DNA from: JBPYFK01 sp051984675
Lineage (GTDB): Bacteria > Actinomycetota > Actinomycetes > Mycobacteriales > Pseudonocardiaceae
Direction of reading: 5' to 3'
Assembly: GCA_051984675.1 (NCBI GenBank)
Contig: JBPYFK010000034.1
Coordinates: forward strand, 14,571-78,570
Length of the DNA stretch: 64,000 nt
Part shown: in pieces, positions 18,297-27,179 of the stretch
Position numbering within the stretch: the stretch's first letter is position 1
Layout: each line of letters begins with the position of its first letter
Program-made: the position numbers and the translations under genes
Notes under the pieces: model-generated
Database searches by the model: none
Told to the model about the DNA's origin: nothing
The model's input: the letters and a program-made list of their open reading frames with translations, nothing else

Positions 18297-19061
18297 GTGG
18301 CACGAGCGGTACCCGCCGTCGAAAGAGCGTTCGACCTGCTCGAACTGTTCCTGGAGGACGCCGAACTGAGCCCCCCGGAGATCACCGCCAAGCTCGGCCT
18401 CCCCCGCACGACCGTGCACGAGCTCGTCGGCACGCTCAGCGCACGCGGCTACCTGACCCCCACCAACGAGGACCGCACCCGTTTCCGGCTCGGCGTGCGC
18501 AGCTTCCACCTCGGCGCTGCCTACGCCGAGCGCCTGGATCTCGCGCGCGAGGGGCAGGCGATCGCCGAAGAGATCGCCCAGCAGTGCGACGAGACGGTCC
18601 ACATCGGTGTCCTGGACGACACGGACGTGTACTACATCGCCAAAGTCGACAGCACCCATCCGGTCCGCATGGTCTCGGCCGTCGGGAAGCGCCTTCCCGC
18701 CCACTGCACGGCGGTCGGCAAAGCTCTGCTCGCCTGCCTGCCCAAGGCCCGCTTCACCGAGCTCTACCCCAGCGCGCGCCTGACCGCGATGACCGGCAAC
18801 AGCATCTCCACGCGCAAGGCGCTGCGGCAGGAACTCGACCAGATCATCGCGAACCACGGACTCGCCCGGGAATACTGCGAGTCCAACGAGGCCGTTGCCT
18901 GCGTGGCCGCGCCGGTGCGGGATCGGACCGGCACGGTCACGGCCGCGATGAGCATCGCCGTCCCCATCCTGCGTTGGAACGACGACGTCGAAGCCAGTCT
19001 CAGCGACCTCGTGCGCAAGGGTGCGGCAGCTTTCTCCGAGCGTCTGGGCTACCGGCCATAG
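18297..19061 (+). CDS. IclR family transcriptional regulator
   Basis: 254 aa. N-terminal winged helix (about 1-65: AVERAFDLLELFL, ITAKLGLPRTTVHELVGTLSARGYL in two parts) and C-terminal IclR effector domain with the conserved AHCTAVGKALLACLP (about 140-154). The frame is open far upstream, but GTG 18297 has GGAGGA 5 nt before it and starts exactly at the family N-terminus. Placed to control the adjacent oxidoreductase operon and, from the matching palindrome, the symporter operon. Confidence 0.88.
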   Translation: MARAVPAVERAFDLLELFLEDAELSPPEITAKLGLPRTTVHELVGTLSARGYLTPTNEDRTRFRLGVRSFHLGAAYAERLDLAREGQAIAEEIAQQCDETVHIGVLDDTDVYYIAKVDSTHPVRMVSAVGKRLPAHCTAVGKALLACLPKARFTELYPSARLTAMTGNSISTRKALRQELDQIIANHGLAREYCESNEAVACVAAPVRDRTGTVTAAMSIAVPILRWNDDVEASLSDLVRKGAAAFSERLGYRP

Positions 19062-19106
19062 GGTGTCCCGGTCACGATGGGGCCGCCCAACGGCTGCGGG
19101 CCGGCT

Positions 19107-19445
19107 TCAGGCCGCAGGCGCAGCGCCGGTGGCGTCGCATCGCGCGCCGTTCCGTGCTACCTCGTTCCACTCGCACAGAAGGCGATAACCGCGCATCGTG
19201 ATCACGACTCGGTGCCCGCGTCGGGCGAACAGCCGGTGTGTGTCCACCTCGACGAGGTTGGCAGCCCAGAGTTCGGACAGCGCTTGGCGCAGGCACCCGA
19301 ACATCTGTCCCCCCACATGCTCGGACCACGTGTATCCGAGCGCGGGGCCGTTCAGCCCGGTGTGGTACCGCACCTGATCGCGCTGAACCGCGCCGAGGGC
19401 CGTGTATCGGTGTGTTGAGAACGCAAGCCGTGTCATGGTGATCAT
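19107..19445 (-). CDS. Hypothetical protein, possible winged-helix DNA-binding
   Basis: 112 aa, not recognised as a named family. The C-terminal half (QALSELWAANLVEV to VVITMRGYRLLCEW) has the helix-strand-strand look of a small winged-helix protein. ATG 19445 has AAGGAG only 2 nt upstream; ATG 19436 (MTRLAF) is an equally good start at 11 nt. A longer frame to 19547 has no ribosome site. Convergent with the IclR gene. Confidence 0.5.
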   Translation of the reverse strand: MITMTRLAFSTHRYTALGAVQRDQVRYHTGLNGPALGYTWSEHVGGQMFGCLRQALSELWAANLVEVDTHRLFARRGHRVVITMRGYRLLCEWNEVARNGARCDATGAAPAA

Positions 19446-19651
19446 CGCTCCTTGAACCGACGCGGGTCCCACGTTAGGGAGGCCGGGCGCACGGGGTAAC
19501 TCGTCGCGGGTGCGGAAGCACCCTCTGCGTTCGGGCAGGTGCCGCACCTACCCAAGTGCGTAGCGGTAGGCGACGAGTCGGAAGGATTGACCGGGCCGGC
19601 GACCGGCCCCGCCGGCCCAAGGAGCCCGTTCGCCGGCTGACCGGCGCTGCC
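19446..19651. other. Gap upstream of the 19445 gene and downstream of mftD
   Basis: About 200 bp without a gene. It contains a perfect 9-bp inverted repeat (ACTCGTCGC at 19499-19507 and GCGACGAGT at 19570-19578) in the likely promoter of the 19445 gene, and the hairpin listed next. Role unknown. Confidence 0.4.
19593..19618 (-). terminator. GC-rich hairpin after mftD
   Basis: GGGCCGGC (19593-19600) pairs with GCCGGCCC (19611-19618), a perfect 8-bp stem with a 10-nt loop, 34 nt beyond the mftD stop. No U-run follows. Likely transcription end of the mycofactocin operon. Confidence 0.5.
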
Positions 19652-20824
19652 TCACGCGCGGACGGTACGCGTGAAACCCTCCGGGATGAGCAGATCCTCG
19701 GGCACCAGGTCGTGAATCGAGGACCGACCGAGGCCCAGCAGCGTCGAGTCAATCCCACCGCGCAGGATGTCCAGGACGTTCTGGACACCAGCCTGCCCGC
19801 TGGCCGCCAGTCCCCACAGGTAGGCACGGCCGATCATGACGGCCTTCGCTCCCAACGCCAGCGCCTTGACCACGTCGCTGCCGCGCCGGATTCCCCCGTC
19901 GAACAGCACCTCGATCTGGTCGCCGACCGCATCCGCGACGGCGGGCAGCATGCGAATGGCGGCCGGTGTGGAGTCGAGGTTGTTGCCGCCGTGATTCGAC
20001 ACCGAAATGGCGCTGACTCCGATGTCGACTGCTCGTTTCGCGTCGTCGGGGCGGCTGATTCCCTTGATGGCGAACGGACCGTCCCACTGCTCGCGCAACC
20101 AGGCCAGGTCCGACCAGGTCGGCGGCGCGGTGAACATCCACTCTCCGTAGGCACCGAAGAAGGTCGGTGCGGAATCGCCGGGCGGAACGACGTTGGGAGT
20201 CGTCAGGTCCGGCATCCCCCCGTGGCGGACGAAATCCCACAGCCAGCGCGGCCGCAGCAGCGCCGATGGCGCGAAACGCAGTTTGGCGCGCAGGTTCAGC
20301 TTCTCCGGGATCGGTGGGCTGCCCCAGTCCCGGCCGTGCGAGAACGACCAGTCCAGCGTGACGAACAAGCCCTTCGCTCCGGCCTTCTTGGCACGCTCCA
20401 GGCGCTCCACGATCCGGTCCCGATCCCCCAGCCAGTACATCTGGAAGAACGTCTTCGGGTTTGCCGCCACCACGTCCTCGATCGGCCTGCTCGCGAACGA
20501 ACTCAGTCCCATGGCCGTGTCCGCGGCAGCCGCTCCGCGTGCGACCGCGACCTCGCCGTCTGGATGCACGGCCTGCACTCCCGTCGGCGAAATGATCACC
20601 GGCAGGGAGATCGACTGATCGAGCACGGTGGTCGTGAGGTCTCGCTTCGCTGGCAGGTCGGCAACATGCGGAGCGAAGCCGAGCTCGCCGAACGCACTGA
20701 TGTTGTCATTGAGCGTGAGACCCTGCTCAGTACCCGCGACGAGCGCCTTGTACACCGGTTTCGGCAGCCGCGTTTTCGCGCGGCGATGCGCCTCGGCCAC
20801 CGTCTCGAACCACTGCCCAGACAT
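19652..20824 (-). CDS. mftD: Mycofactocin synthase MftD (FMN-dependent, lactate-dehydrogenase-like)
   Basis: 390-aa FMN alpha-hydroxyacid oxidase-type TIM barrel. In mycofactocin synthesis MftD oxidatively deaminates the cyclised Val-Tyr-derived AHDP to premycofactocin. Visible FMN/substrate regions are PVIISPTGVQAVHPDGE, FAIKGISRPDDA, SVSNHGGNNLDSTPA (catalytic His) and DGGIRRGSDVVKALALGA. ATG 20824 follows GGAGGA at 6 nt; upstream in-frame sequence is not family-like. It is last in this operon, after mftF, whereas the commonly described order places it after mftC. Confidence 0.92.
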   Translation of the reverse strand: MSGQWFETVAEAHRRAKTRLPKPVYKALVAGTEQGLTLNDNISAFGELGFAPHVADLPAKRDLTTTVLDQSISLPVIISPTGVQAVHPDGEVAVARGAAAADTAMGLSSFASRPIEDVVAANPKTFFQMYWLGDRDRIVERLERAKKAGAKGLFVTLDWSFSHGRDWGSPPIPEKLNLRAKLRFAPSALLRPRWLWDFVRHGGMPDLTTPNVVPPGDSAPTFFGAYGEWMFTAPPTWSDLAWLREQWDGPFAIKGISRPDDAKRAVDIGVSAISVSNHGGNNLDSTPAAIRMLPAVADAVGDQIEVLFDGGIRRGSDVVKALALGAKAVMIGRAYLWGLAASGQAGVQNVLDILRGGIDSTLLGLGRSSIHDLVPEDLLIPEGFTRTVRA

Positions 20825-20882
20825 GCGCGATCCTCCAGCAATCCATTTCGTCTGTCTATATTGGACTCTCGGATGGTCTTGT

Positions 20883-22373
20883 TCAGTTCTGCCGCTTGTC
20901 GCTGGCTGACGCGCCGGATCGCGACGCAATGCGTGGCAGTAACGCGGCGACGCTGCGGGCGCGAGCCGCTCCCCACCACAGCCCGGCGCCGTACGCCAGA
21001 TCGTCGAGCCGGCGTACCAGGATGTGCGGTACGGGAGGCAACGGACTTCGAGCGCGCCGATGGTCCAGCAGCCCGTCCAGCACTGCGGCAGCGGCCAGAA
21101 TGCTGCGCGCCCGGCGACTTGCCAGTGCTGCCGCCACGCTCAGCGGCCAGTAGTGGCGCGTCGCCGCCTGCACGAGCTGCCGCGCGGTGCCGTAAACACC
21201 GGCGAGCGCGAGAAGGATTCCCGCGCGCACCGGCGCGTCGGCGTCCGGCATCAGGCGTGCCAGCCGGGCAGCCGCGACACCGGCCAGTGCCCCGGCAACC
21301 GGAGCCAGTCGGCGGTTCGCCAGCGCGACGAGGGCGGCCAGCGACCACCACGAGGCGTACAGGGGCGGCACCTGGCCGGGGTGTCGGAGGGCCAACGGTG
21401 CGGCGCTCGTCCCGTAAAAGGCGCGCTGCGCCATCCACCTGGGTAGATCCGTCCGATGCTCGTGCGCCACACGCGCCGTGGGGACGTAACGGAGTCGCCA
21501 TCCCGCGCTGTGCAGGCGTAAGCACAGGTCCACGTCCTCGCCAACCCGCATGTCCGCCGCGAACCCGGAGCCGATGGCCTCTCGGCGCACCACCACTGCG
21601 GTCGCAGGGACGTAGGCGAGCCTGGTCAAGGGAATGATCGGCCCCTCGCGGGTGCCCATGTCCAGTGGGGAGCAGGTGCTTTCGAATGCCTGCAACCAGC
21701 CTCGACCGCTGGCCTTGAGCGGCACCACGCGTGGTGCCGCCAACGCGACGGCAGGGTCGAGAAACTGCCCCAGCAGCGGGGAGAACCAGCCTCGCTCGGG
21801 AACCACGTCGGAATCGACGAACGCCACGAAAGGCGTGCTCGCCCAGCGCATCCCGCTGTTGCGCGCAGCCGCCGGTCCTAGACTGCGCTCATGGCGGAGC
21901 ACACGGCAGCCGTGTCGGCGCGCCTCGGCAGCGAGTGGCTCGGGATCGCGGGAACCGTCGTCCAGCACGACGATCGGAAGATCGGCGGTCTGCTCGTCGC
22001 ACCGCAGCGCCGCCAGGAGGCGCGCGAGCATAGCGGTCCGGTCCCGGACCGGGATCACGATGGTCACATCGCTCGCTCGTACGGCTGGCGGGCGCGGATG
22101 GACGATGCCCGCGTCGAGCAACCTGCGAGCAAGCGTGCCGTGTGCTGGCCCGGTCACCGTGAAGCCGCCCGAGGAGAGCAGATTCGCCGTCGGGGCGTTC
22201 AAGCGGACAAGGCGTGGCGGGGAACCGCCGAAGACCAGCCGGCCGTCGCGGGAACAGTGCACGTCGGGAGCGAGCTGGACAGCGAAACCGTCCGGCAGTC
22301 GCACGTCAGTCGGCGGCGGGACCACCGGAGCGGCCTCAGATCGGCGTGCGCTTGCCCGTGGGAGCGCGGTCAT
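20883..22373 (-). CDS. mftF: Mycofactocin glycosyltransferase MftF (GT2)
   Basis: 496 aa. An N-terminal binding-type region (about 1-100) precedes a GT2 domain: IPVRDRTAMLARLLAAL, VVLDDGSRDPEP, FVAFVDSDVVPERGW (DxD) and GEDVDLCLRLHSAGW. The C-terminal third is alanine-rich with helical hydrophobic stretches. MftF adds the beta-1,4-glucose chain to (pre)mycofactocin. ATG 22373 overlaps the SDR stop as ATGA and gives the usual family length; the open frame above it belongs to other genes. Confidence 0.9.
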   Translation of the reverse strand: MTALPRASARRSEAAPVVPPPTDVRLPDGFAVQLAPDVHCSRDGRLVFGGSPPRLVRLNAPTANLLSSGGFTVTGPAHGTLARRLLDAGIVHPRPPAVRASDVTIVIPVRDRTAMLARLLAALRCDEQTADLPIVVLDDGSRDPEPLAAEARRHGCRVLRHERSLGPAAARNSGMRWASTPFVAFVDSDVVPERGWFSPLLGQFLDPAVALAAPRVVPLKASGRGWLQAFESTCSPLDMGTREGPIIPLTRLAYVPATAVVVRREAIGSGFAADMRVGEDVDLCLRLHSAGWRLRYVPTARVAHEHRTDLPRWMAQRAFYGTSAAPLALRHPGQVPPLYASWWSLAALVALANRRLAPVAGALAGVAAARLARLMPDADAPVRAGILLALAGVYGTARQLVQAATRHYWPLSVAAALASRRARSILAAAAVLDGLLDHRRARSPLPPVPHILVRRLDDLAYGAGLWWGAARARSVAALLPRIASRSGASASDKRQN

Positions 22374-23155
22374 GTGGTGAACCCTCCGTCGGCGTGCACG
22401 ACCGAACCCGTCACGGCGGCGGACTCGGGAGAGCACAGCCACGCCACCGCCGCCGCCACCTCGTCCGGTGTCAGCAGCCGTCGCACGAGCTGGTGTGCGC
22501 CGAGGCTTTCGGTGTCGTCGAGCCCGTAGAGCTCCGCCGTGGCCCGGAGCATGTCCGTGCGCGTCGACCCAGGCGACACAGCGACGGCGGTCACACCAGT
22601 GCCTTGCAGGTCGCACGCGAGACCACGGACCAACCCGACCACCGCATGCTTCGCGGCGCAGTAGCCGCCGAGGTGCCAAAGCCCCTGGTGTGCGGCGGCC
22701 GAAGCCAAGGCGACGAAGCGGCCCTGGCGCGGCTCGGGTGCTTCCAGCAGTCTCGGCACCGCTGCGCGGGCCAGGTTGAGCACGCCCGTGACGTCGATGT
22801 CGACAAGCGCTCGCCAGCGCTGTTGCGAAAGCTCCCAGACCGGCTCGCCGCCGAGGATCACCGCAGCACAGGCCACGGCGGCATCCAGGCGCCCGTAGCG
22901 CCGAACGGCAAGATCGCACGCGCCCGCGAGCGCCTCGTGCTCTCGGACGTCGGCGATCAGTGTCTGCACTTCTGGAGCTTGCCCGGCGAGGCCGGTCAGC
23001 TCGTCGGGCCGAGCCAGCGGGTAGTCCACCGCAGGATCGTCGGCACACCGATCGACGGCCACGACGGACCAGCCCGTTGTCGCGAGACGGCGCACCACGG
23101 CCGCACCGATGCCACGCGCGGCACCGGTCACCACGGCCACCGGTCGTTGGCTCAC
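22370..23155 (-). CDS. SDR-family oxidoreductase of the mycofactocin cluster
   Basis: 261 aa, Rossmann SDR. NAD-binding VVTGAARGIGAAVVRR at the N-terminus, catalytic Ser/Tyr/Lys region ending in GGYCAAKHAVVG, and the C-terminal AVTGSVVHADGGF. Mycofactocin-coupled SDRs hold a non-exchangeable nicotinamide re-oxidised by mycofactocin; membership of that group is inferred from the gene lying inside the cluster between mftE and mftF. GTG 23155 overlaps the mftE stop as GTGA. Confidence 0.85.
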   Translation of the reverse strand: MSQRPVAVVTGAARGIGAAVVRRLATTGWSVVAVDRCADDPAVDYPLARPDELTGLAGQAPEVQTLIADVREHEALAGACDLAVRRYGRLDAAVACAAVILGGEPVWELSQQRWRALVDIDVTGVLNLARAAVPRLLEAPEPRQGRFVALASAAAHQGLWHLGGYCAAKHAVVGLVRGLACDLQGTGVTAVAVSPGSTRTDMLRATAELYGLDDTESLGAHQLVRRLLTPDEVAAAVAWLCSPESAAVTGSVVHADGGFTT

Positions 23156-23883
23156 GACGCATCGGCCTCCGGTAGGCACCGCAACCTGCCGGCGCTGTCC
23201 GCCTGCCAGGAACGGACCGCTTCGGCGAGTCCGGCCGACATCTGGTTCAGCAGCTCCTCCCCTGCCGGCGCTGTGGCCCCGGCGGGATCTCCCAGGACCC
23301 CGCTGGGGCTGACGGCCCGGACACCGACCGCCATCAGCCGGTCCAACAGCCGCTCGGCAGGCTCGTGCGGGCCAGCCACGGAACGTCCCATATGGACAGA
23401 TCCCGGCCGCAGTGCGGACATCAGCGACGTTTCCGTGTGTCCGGCGTGCGCATCGGAGTCACTGCTCGTGCAGGCCCACCACGTGACATCACGGCCTTCC
23501 AACCGCAGCCGACGAACCGCACCGACCAGGCTGCGGAGGTTCCCGCCGTGGCCGTTTACCACGACCAACCGCCCAGCCCAGCGCAGCATCGACCGGCCCA
23601 GTTCGAGCACCAGCAGATGCAGTGCCGTGTGGCCGAGGGACGCTGTCCCGGGAAACCCCTCGTGCTCACCACTGGCCCCGTAATGCTGGGTCGGTGCCAG
23701 GACCGCGTCGACCTCGCCGTGTAGCAGGGCAAGTGCCCGTTCCGCCACAGCAGTGGCCACCGCCGCGTCCGTGTCCAGCGGAAGGTGCGGGCCGTGCTGC
23801 TCGCACGAGCCCAGCGGCAGCAGCACCACCGGCTGGGGTGATTCCAGTTCGGTCCAGGTCCGATCGGCCAGGCGAGCGATCAC
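23152..23883 (-). CDS. mftE: Mycofactocin precursor peptidase MftE (creatininase family)
   Basis: 243-aa metal-dependent amidohydrolase-like peptidase that releases the modified Val-Tyr dipeptide from MftA. Family ligands are clear: GSCEQHGPHLPLDTD (Glu28, His30, Asp37/39), SGEHEGFPGT and VNGHGGN. The GTG start overlaps the mftC stop as GTGA, so it is tightly coupled to the radical SAM gene. Confidence 0.92.
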   Translation of the reverse strand: MIARLADRTWTELESPQPVVLLPLGSCEQHGPHLPLDTDAAVATAVAERALALLHGEVDAVLAPTQHYGASGEHEGFPGTASLGHTALHLLVLELGRSMLRWAGRLVVVNGHGGNLRSLVGAVRRLRLEGRDVTWWACTSSDSDAHAGHTETSLMSALRPGSVHMGRSVAGPHEPAERLLDRLMAVGVRAVSPSGVLGDPAGATAPAGEELLNQMSAGLAEAVRSWQADSAGRLRCLPEADAS

Positions 23884-25130
23884 GATCCACCTCTGCGTGG
23901 CAGGCCCGCCAGCGGGCTTTCGTCACAGGGCCGCTGCGCGGCGCGAACCGAGGGCAACCCGAGCAGGACCCCGCCCGGAGCGCTTCGCCGGGAATGGTCC
24001 TGAACAGGGCGCGGAACGACGGAGTGATCCACAGTGGATAACAGCTGTTCGCCGTGCCCCTTGACGCACTCCGGGTCGGGCCCGTCCAGCGGGAGGCCGG
24101 TAAAGAACTTCGCCGCCATGCAACCGCCCTGGCAGGCATCGAACGCCGGGCAGGAGGTGCAGGCCCCGCCAGTCTCCGCGGTGCGCAGCTCGTTGAACAG
24201 CTCCGAACCGCGCCAGACTGCACCGAATCCGGCGCCGCGCACGTTGCCGGCCTTGAACACGTCGTGGATCGCGAACGGGCAGGCGTAAACGTCGCCCACA
24301 GGGTCGATCAGGCACACCACGCGCCCCGCTCCACACAGGTTGAGTCCCGGAAGCGGGGTGCTTCCCAGCGCGTTGAGGTGGAAGAAGGAGTCGCCGGTGA
24401 GCACGTCCTCGCCGTGGTCGAGCAGCCAGTGGTAGATCCGCATCTGCTGCTCGGCCGTGGGGTGCAGCTCGTCCCAGACGTCGGCGCCACGCCCGGACGG
24501 GCGCAGCCGCGTGATCCGCAACTGCGCGTCGTAGGAGTCCGCGATCGCTTTGAGCTCGTCGAGCTGGTCCACGTTCTCCCTCGTCATCACCACGGAGATC
24601 TTGAACCCGCGCATACCCGCACCGGCCAGGTTGTCCATGGCTCGCCGAGCCAGGTCGTAGGAACCGCGCCCGCGCACCGCGTCGTTGACCTCGCGCGTCG
24701 AACCGTCCAGCGAGATCTGGACATCGACGTAGTCGGTGGCGGCAAGCTGCCGTGCCCGCTGCTCGGTCAGCCGCACCCCGTTGGTGGAGAACTTGACGCC
24801 GACATAGCGTGATACGGCGTAGTCCAGCAACTCCCAGAAGTCGGGGCGGACCGTGGGTTCGCCGCCCCCGACGTTGACGTAGAAGACCTGCATCCGCGCC
24901 AGCTCGTCGATGACGGACTTGATCTCCTCGGTGGTCAGCTCGTCCGGGTCACGCCGACCGGAGGAGGACAGGCAGTGCTCGCAGGCGAGGTTGCACGCAT
25001 ACGTCCACTCCCAGGTCAGGCAGATCGGCGCGGCCAGGCCGTGCTTGAACTGCTCGACCAGGGAGGGCACCGGCTTCGCCGGAGGGTGGCATGGCGACCC
25101 TGTACCGCTGGGATGTGCGGCGGTGGTCAT
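23880..25130 (-). CDS. mftC: Mycofactocin maturase MftC (radical SAM/SPASM)
   Basis: 416 aa. The radical-SAM cluster motif is C46-NLA-C50-EH-C53; downstream GGGEPTVRP is the SAM-binding glycine motif. The C-terminal SPASM domain carries cysteines in LNLCGAGRVVCLIDP, DVYACPF and CTSCPAFDACQGGC for auxiliary Fe-S clusters. MftC decarboxylates the C-terminal Tyr of MftA and forms the Val-Tyr C-C bond. ATG 25130 is preceded by AGGAG at 5 nt; the in-frame ATG at 25163 has no such site. Confidence 0.94.
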   Translation of the reverse strand: MTTAAHPSGTGSPCHPPAKPVPSLVEQFKHGLAAPICLTWEWTYACNLACEHCLSSSGRRDPDELTTEEIKSVIDELARMQVFYVNVGGGEPTVRPDFWELLDYAVSRYVGVKFSTNGVRLTEQRARQLAATDYVDVQISLDGSTREVNDAVRGRGSYDLARRAMDNLAGAGMRGFKISVVMTRENVDQLDELKAIADSYDAQLRITRLRPSGRGADVWDELHPTAEQQMRIYHWLLDHGEDVLTGDSFFHLNALGSTPLPGLNLCGAGRVVCLIDPVGDVYACPFAIHDVFKAGNVRGAGFGAVWRGSELFNELRTAETGGACTSCPAFDACQGGCMAAKFFTGLPLDGPDPECVKGHGEQLLSTVDHSVVPRPVQDHSRRSAPGGVLLGLPSVRAAQRPCDESPLAGLPRRGGS

Positions 25131-25153
25131 GGAGACTCCTGACGCAGAGACGG

Positions 25154-25429
25154 TTACTGGCAAACGATCATGTCGGCCTCCGCGAGGGAGGCCAGGGCAC
25201 GCAGGTAACTCGGCCGCTCCCGCTCGGCGACGCGGCAGGCGTCGAGCGTCTCGTCGACCGAGCCGTGCTCGGCGAGACGCTCGACGACCTCAACCAGATG
25301 CCGGCTCTTCAGAAACGACAGTCGCCGCGTCCCGAAGTGGTAGGCGAGCGCCCCGAAGGGTTCCGGGCGCAAAGCGACCTGCGGGTTCTGGCAGTACGGT
25401 CGACCGGGTTCGAAAGCCGTGCCGGACAT
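25154..25429 (-). CDS. mftB: Mycofactocin chaperone MftB (PqqD-like RRE)
   Basis: 91-aa RiPP recognition element that presents MftA to MftC. The sequence FEPGRPYCQNPQVALRPEPFGALAYHFGTR, in pieces, followed by RLSFLKSRHLVEVVERL, is typical of MftB. ATG 25429 has GAGGGCGG 7-8 nt upstream; a GTG three codons earlier lies too close to that site. It starts 14 nt after mftA ends and stops 23 nt before mftC starts. Confidence 0.92.
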   Translation of the reverse strand: MSGTAFEPGRPYCQNPQVALRPEPFGALAYHFGTRRLSFLKSRHLVEVVERLAEHGSVDETLDACRVAERERPSYLRALASLAEADMIVCQ

Positions 25430-25443
25430 CGGGGTCACCGCCC

Positions 25444-25581
25444 TCAGTAGACGCCGCACATGCCGTCGATGGACACTTCTTCGACGAGCAGCTCTTCGGC
25501 CAGCTCTGCGGGGTCGTATTCCGCCTCGTACTCGACGAGTTCGACGTCGTGGTCGTCTGGGCTTTCGAAGTCGTCTGGCAT
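25444..25581 (-). CDS. mftA: Mycofactocin precursor peptide MftA
   Basis: 45-aa acidic peptide found by reading the minus strand. It is rich in Asp/Glu (ELVEYEAEYDPAELAEELLVEE in two parts) and ends in IDGMCGVY, the diagnostic MftA core whose final Val-Tyr becomes the redox cofactor. ATG 25581 has GAGAGG 9 nt upstream. First gene of the mft operon, directly after the divergent regulatory region shared with the alcohol dehydrogenase gene. Confidence 0.96.
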   Translation of the reverse strand: MPDDFESPDDHDVELVEYEAEYDPAELAEELLVEEVSIDGMCGVY

Positions 25582-25879
25582 CGCTGATCGCCTCTCGTGC
25601 GGCACATCGGGAATCATTGACTGGCGACGACATTAGGTGCGTCAGGTCCGACCGGGCGCCGTGCGATCGGACCTTGCGCTACCTGACCGATCGGACAGGT
25701 AGCGACCTCTCCGACCGTTCCGTTCCCGGTTCCAAAGGGCGGGTCTTGGGCTGCGATGGGTTCTCCACGGTGATGTGCGGCACTAACTTCCCGGTGCGGC
25801 CGGGCCGCCTGATACCGGGCTTCCCGGGCACGTCATATCCGGTAGTCAGCGCGCGACGAGGCGCGGAAAGGACTGCGAC
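25582..25879. promoter_or_regulatory. Divergent promoter region between mftA and the alcohol dehydrogenase gene
   Basis: 298 bp between two divergent starts, dominated by a 28-bp palindrome (listed separately). No TetR-type mftR gene or other coding sequence is present. No convincing -35/-10 pair stands out. Confidence 0.7.
25677..25704. promoter_or_regulatory. 28-bp palindrome, probable master operator of the alcohol/mycofactocin genes (site 1)
   Basis: CGCTACCTG and its exact complement CAGGTAGCG flank a self-complementary CCGATCGG core, with one A on each side. It sits about 95 bp before mftA and 175 bp before the dehydrogenase start. Related copies occur at 34916-34943 and 38985-39012. 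A dimeric regulator, perhaps the linked response regulator, is the likely ligand. Confidence 0.8.
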
Positions 25880-27172
25880 ATGCAGGTCGACGAACTACTC
25901 AAACCCTTTCCCATCAAGGAGTTCCATCCGTTCCCGCGGGCTCTGATGGGACCGGGTTCGCATGAACTGATCGGGCCGGAGGCGAAGAAGCTCGGATTCC
26001 AGCGCACGCTGCTGATGACGTCGGGACTGCGCGGAACCGACATCGTGCACAAGATCGCCGAGTCCATGAAGTACCACGGCCTTGAGGTCGTGGTATACGA
26101 CCAGGTTGAGTCCAATCCCAAGGACTACAACGTCATGGACGCCGTCCAGCTCTACCAGGAGAACGCGTGCGACTCGTTCGTCTCCATCGGCGGCGGTTCC
26201 TCGCACGACGCGTGTAAGGGCGCGCGGATCTCGGTCGCGCACGACGGGCGCAACGTCAACGAGTTCGAAGGGTTCAACAAGTCGGAGAATCCGAAGAACC
26301 CGCCGCACATCGCGGTTTCCACGACGGCGGGCACGGGCTCGGAGACCTCGTGGGCCTACGTCATCACCGACACCACCACCGACCCCGACAACCCGCACAA
26401 GTACGTGGCCTTCGATGACGCGTCGGTCACCAGCCTGGCGGTTGACGACCCCGTGCTGTACTACGACTGCCCGATCGACTACACGGCGCAGTGCGGGTTC
26501 GACGTGCTCGCGCACGCCTCCGAGCCCTACGTCTCCCGGCTGAACTTCCAGCCGTCGCTGGGCAACGCGCTGCACGCCATCAAGCTGACCGTGCAGCACC
26601 TGCGGCAGGCGGTCTGGAACGGCCAGGACCTGCCTGGCCGTGAAGGCATGATGTACGCCCAATACATCGCCGCGCAGGCGTTCAACTCCGGTGGGCTGGG
26701 CATCATCCACTCGATCTCGCACGCCGTCAGCGCCTTCTACGACACCCACCACGGCCTGAACAACGCCATCGCACTACCCCGGGTGTGGGCGTTCAACATG
26801 CCGGTGGCCTACGAGCGGTTCGCCGACATCGCCGAGGTGATGGGCGTCGACACGCATGGGAAGACCAAGGTACAGGCCGCCGACGCCGCGCTCGCCGCGG
26901 CGATCCGGCTGCTGCGTGATGTCGGGATTCCCGAGAAGTTCGTCGACGTACACGCCGACACGTACTCGAAGAACCGGCTCGGCCAGGGCCCGACCAAGTT
27001 CTACGAGCGCGCGAAAGAGATCAGGGGTGACGCCGCCGACGTCGACCGGATCACCAACCACGTCCTCGGGGACGCGTGCACTCCAGGCAACGCCAAGGAA
27101 TGCACGTTCGACACGGTCCGGCCGGTGGTCGAGCACAGCCTGACCGGCGACCTGGACGACCTGCTCAGCTAA
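25880..27172 (+). CDS. mdo: NDMA-dependent methanol/alcohol dehydrogenase (MDO/MNO type)
   Basis: 430-aa iron-type ADH superfamily member of the methanol:NDMA oxidoreductase group, in which NAD(P) stays bound and electrons leave through mycofactocin. Seen are SIGGGSSHDACKGARI (nucleotide site, about 95-110), STTAGTGSETSWAYVITD, DYTAQCGFDVLAHASEPY (metal-ligand Asp and His) and IIHSISHAVSAFYDTHHG (metal-ligand His). AAAGGA stands 7 nt before ATG 25880. Oxidises methanol, ethanol or other primary alcohols; the linked ALDH and acetyl-CoA synthetase favour C2 and longer alcohols, though methanol cannot be excluded. Confidence 0.92.
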   Translation: MQVDELLKPFPIKEFHPFPRALMGPGSHELIGPEAKKLGFQRTLLMTSGLRGTDIVHKIAESMKYHGLEVVVYDQVESNPKDYNVMDAVQLYQENACDSFVSIGGGSSHDACKGARISVAHDGRNVNEFEGFNKSENPKNPPHIAVSTTAGTGSETSWAYVITDTTTDPDNPHKYVAFDDASVTSLAVDDPVLYYDCPIDYTAQCGFDVLAHASEPYVSRLNFQPSLGNALHAIKLTVQHLRQAVWNGQDLPGREGMMYAQYIAAQAFNSGGLGIIHSISHAVSAFYDTHHGLNNAIALPRVWAFNMPVAYERFADIAEVMGVDTHGKTKVQAADAALAAAIRLLRDVGIPEKFVDVHADTYSKNRLGQGPTKFYERAKEIRGDAADVDRITNHVLGDACTPGNAKECTFDTVRPVVEHSLTGDLDDLLS

Positions 27173-27179
27173 CCAGCCT

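Noticed and set aside
22374..23162. N-terminal extension of MftF to 759 aa
   Set aside because: It lies opposite nothing new but in another frame of the SDR gene; the ATGA overlap at 22370-22373 marks the true start.
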